The notes below the pieces were generated by a model. It made no database searches and was not told where the DNA came from. It worked only from the letters and a program-made list of their open reading frames with translations. This document shows, one piece after another, positions 5,337 to 5,996 of a stretch of DNA of 5,996 nt (the first letter of the stretch is position 1; each line of letters opens with the position of its first letter). The position numbers were made by a program, and so were the translations under genes. Source of the DNA: Methanobacteriota archaeon (GTDB lineage: Archaea > Methanobacteriota > Methanobacteria > Methanobacteriales > Methanobacteriaceae); NCBI GenBank assembly GCA_023409695.1, contig JAEYQZ010000042.1:1-5996 (forward strand), in the 5' to 3' direction.

Positions 5337-5693
5337 TTACTTTTTAAATTCTTCATAAACCCTTAATGACTTGGAGAGTGCTGCGGTTTCGCTGATGGAT
5401 GCGCCAATTAAAATTGCAAGTAAAATTTCATCATCATTTGCCCCCAATTCGCTTACAACTTTAACGTGAGTGTTAAGGCAATTTTCTGCCCCAATTGCAG
5501 CTGCAGCGCCAAGGGCAATAAACTCTTTTGTTAGGGGAGGTAATGTGTCATTTACCATTATTTTTTCTACTTTATCAAAATAGACTTTTAAGAGATCTGG
5601 ATCATGAGATAAAACCTGAAAGATTTTAGGTACAAATCCGAAATAATTCTCAATTTTGACTAATGTTTCATTAGACTCTATATCACTTTGCAT
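5337..5693 (-). CDS. AhpD/carboxymuconolactone decarboxylase-like protein
   Basis: 118-residue all-helical protein of the CMD/AhpD-like superfamily. The core at about 53-105 fits the family: LTKEFIALGAAAAIGAENCLNTH followed by VKVVSELGANDDEILLAILIGA. Family redox members have CxxC then H three residues on. Here only the second Cys is present (C72, with H76); the first is Ala (A69), so a peroxidase-type dithiol cycle is unlikely. It may use the single Cys with an external thiol, or the protein may be non-redox. The N-terminal part (FGFVPKIFQVLSHDPDLLKVYFD) is the usual membrane-free leading segment of stand-alone members. The start is decided by AGGTGAT (5703-5697), three bases before ATG. A TATA-like TTTTATATTTA lies near 5734-5724. 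The gene is monocistronic, or perhaps weakly linked to the Cys-rich gene upstream. Family placement is good; the substrate is unknown. Confidence 0.9.
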   Translation of the reverse strand: MQSDIESNETLVKIENYFGFVPKIFQVLSHDPDLLKVYFDKVEKIMVNDTLPPLTKEFIALGAAAAIGAENCLNTHVKVVSELGANDDEILLAILIGASISETAALSKSLRVYEEFKK

Positions 5694-5722
5694 TAAATCA
5701 CCTGTTATCTAATGGGCTTTGA

Positions 5723-5735
5723 TTAAATATAAAAT
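5723..5735 (-). promoter_or_regulatory. Candidate TATA promoter of the AhpD-like gene
   Basis: Read on the minus strand, ATTTTATATTTAA is centred near 5729, placing the start near 5704 just ahead of the AGGTGAT Shine-Dalgarno. A second AT-rich box, CTTTTTATAAG at 5741-5751, is an alternative. Confidence 0.5.
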
Positions 5736-5850
5736 GTGCCTTATAAAAAGTATACTTGCAAAGATACATTTGATCTATTCAGACTTCTATTCAATTTAAA
5801 TCTTTTAAAATCTGGAGGTTAATATAAAGAAATATTTCAAAAATAGAATA

Positions 5851-5996
5851 TTAGTTGATCAAAGTTTCAGTTGCAACATGTTTACTTGTGGCTGCACCTT
5901 TTTCGCAGTAGTAAAACCAGTTAAGTTTATATTTTATTTCATTGGGACAGTGCAAACATAAACATCCTCTTTTATCAATTTTGCATTCTGTACTGC
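5851..5996 (-). CDS. Cys-rich DUF2769-like protein, C-terminal 47 residues
   Basis: The frame enters from the right edge (first whole codon 5994-5992) and ends at TAA 5853-5851; the start is outside the window. The visible part reads ECKIDKRGCLCLHCPNEIKY, then ends in a region with YYCEKGAAT. The CxCxxCP group followed 13 residues later by C-x-x-G matches the cysteine pattern of DUF2769-type small proteins common in methanogens, which probably bind a metal. An extra upstream Cys (ECK) fits too. No catalytic role is known. It lies 157 bases upstream of the AhpD-like gene on the same strand, and that gene has its own promoter, so co-transcription is uncertain. The Cys pattern is clear; the family name is from memory of the motif. 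Confidence 0.7.
   Translation of the reverse strand, partial: STECKIDKRGCLCLHCPNEIKYKLNWFYYCEKGAATSKHVATETLIN

Noticed and set aside
5156..5356. Minus-strand 66-codon frame overlapping the end of the AhpD-like gene
   Set aside because: It overlaps a real gene in another frame, covers the inverted repeats, has low-complexity AT-driven composition and no Shine-Dalgarno.
5813..5853. Plus-strand GGAGGT followed by a possible small gene
   Set aside because: No ATG, GTG or TTG at suitable distance, and stops follow at once; it is probably chance within the spacer before the Cys-rich gene's stop.

Overview
The window reads as chromosomal DNA of an AT-rich methanogenic archaeon, most likely a Methanobacterium-like member of the Methanobacteriales. 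The supporting features are an archaeal type II methionine aminopeptidase, an archaeal initiator tRNA with no encoded CCA, an archaeal-type RNase P RNA, TATA promoters about 25 bases upstream of the stable RNAs, AGGTGA-type Shine-Dalgarno sites, and a Cys-rich fragment resembling DUF2769.

Left third (1-2226, minus strand): two tandem copies of the methionine aminopeptidase gene, 1444 bases apart, each with about 125 bases of related upstream DNA. The right copy is complete (309 aa, all five metal ligands). The left copy runs off the window edge. It is open throughout and about 90% identical in protein, but its codon aligned with the other copy's ATG is GTA, so it probably starts at an internal TTG or ATG.

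Centre (2380-4296, plus strand): four small membrane-protein genes. Three encode proteins with one N-terminal membrane segment and a charged helical, mostly coiled-coil tail (102, 145 and 171 aa). The fourth is a DUF1622 multi-pass membrane protein. The 145 and 171 aa genes are 3 bases apart and clearly co-transcribed. The first of the four has a good Shine-Dalgarno but no canonical start codon ahead of its membrane helix; an ATT sits at the right place. This cluster is the best candidate for an undescribed system, perhaps a membrane-anchored scaffold or envelope complex, but no function can be read from sequence alone.

Right-centre (4526-5013, plus strand): initiator tRNA-Met followed 65 bases later by RNase P RNA (rnpB), each with its own well-placed TATA box. 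Next comes a non-coding stretch (5014-5336) with several hairpins and a direct repeat that looks like an intergenic repeat element.

Right end (5337-5996, minus strand): a short AhpD/carboxymuconolactone-decarboxylase-like protein that keeps only one cysteine of the usual CxxC, and the C-terminal part of a Cys-rich DUF2769-like protein that continues beyond the window.
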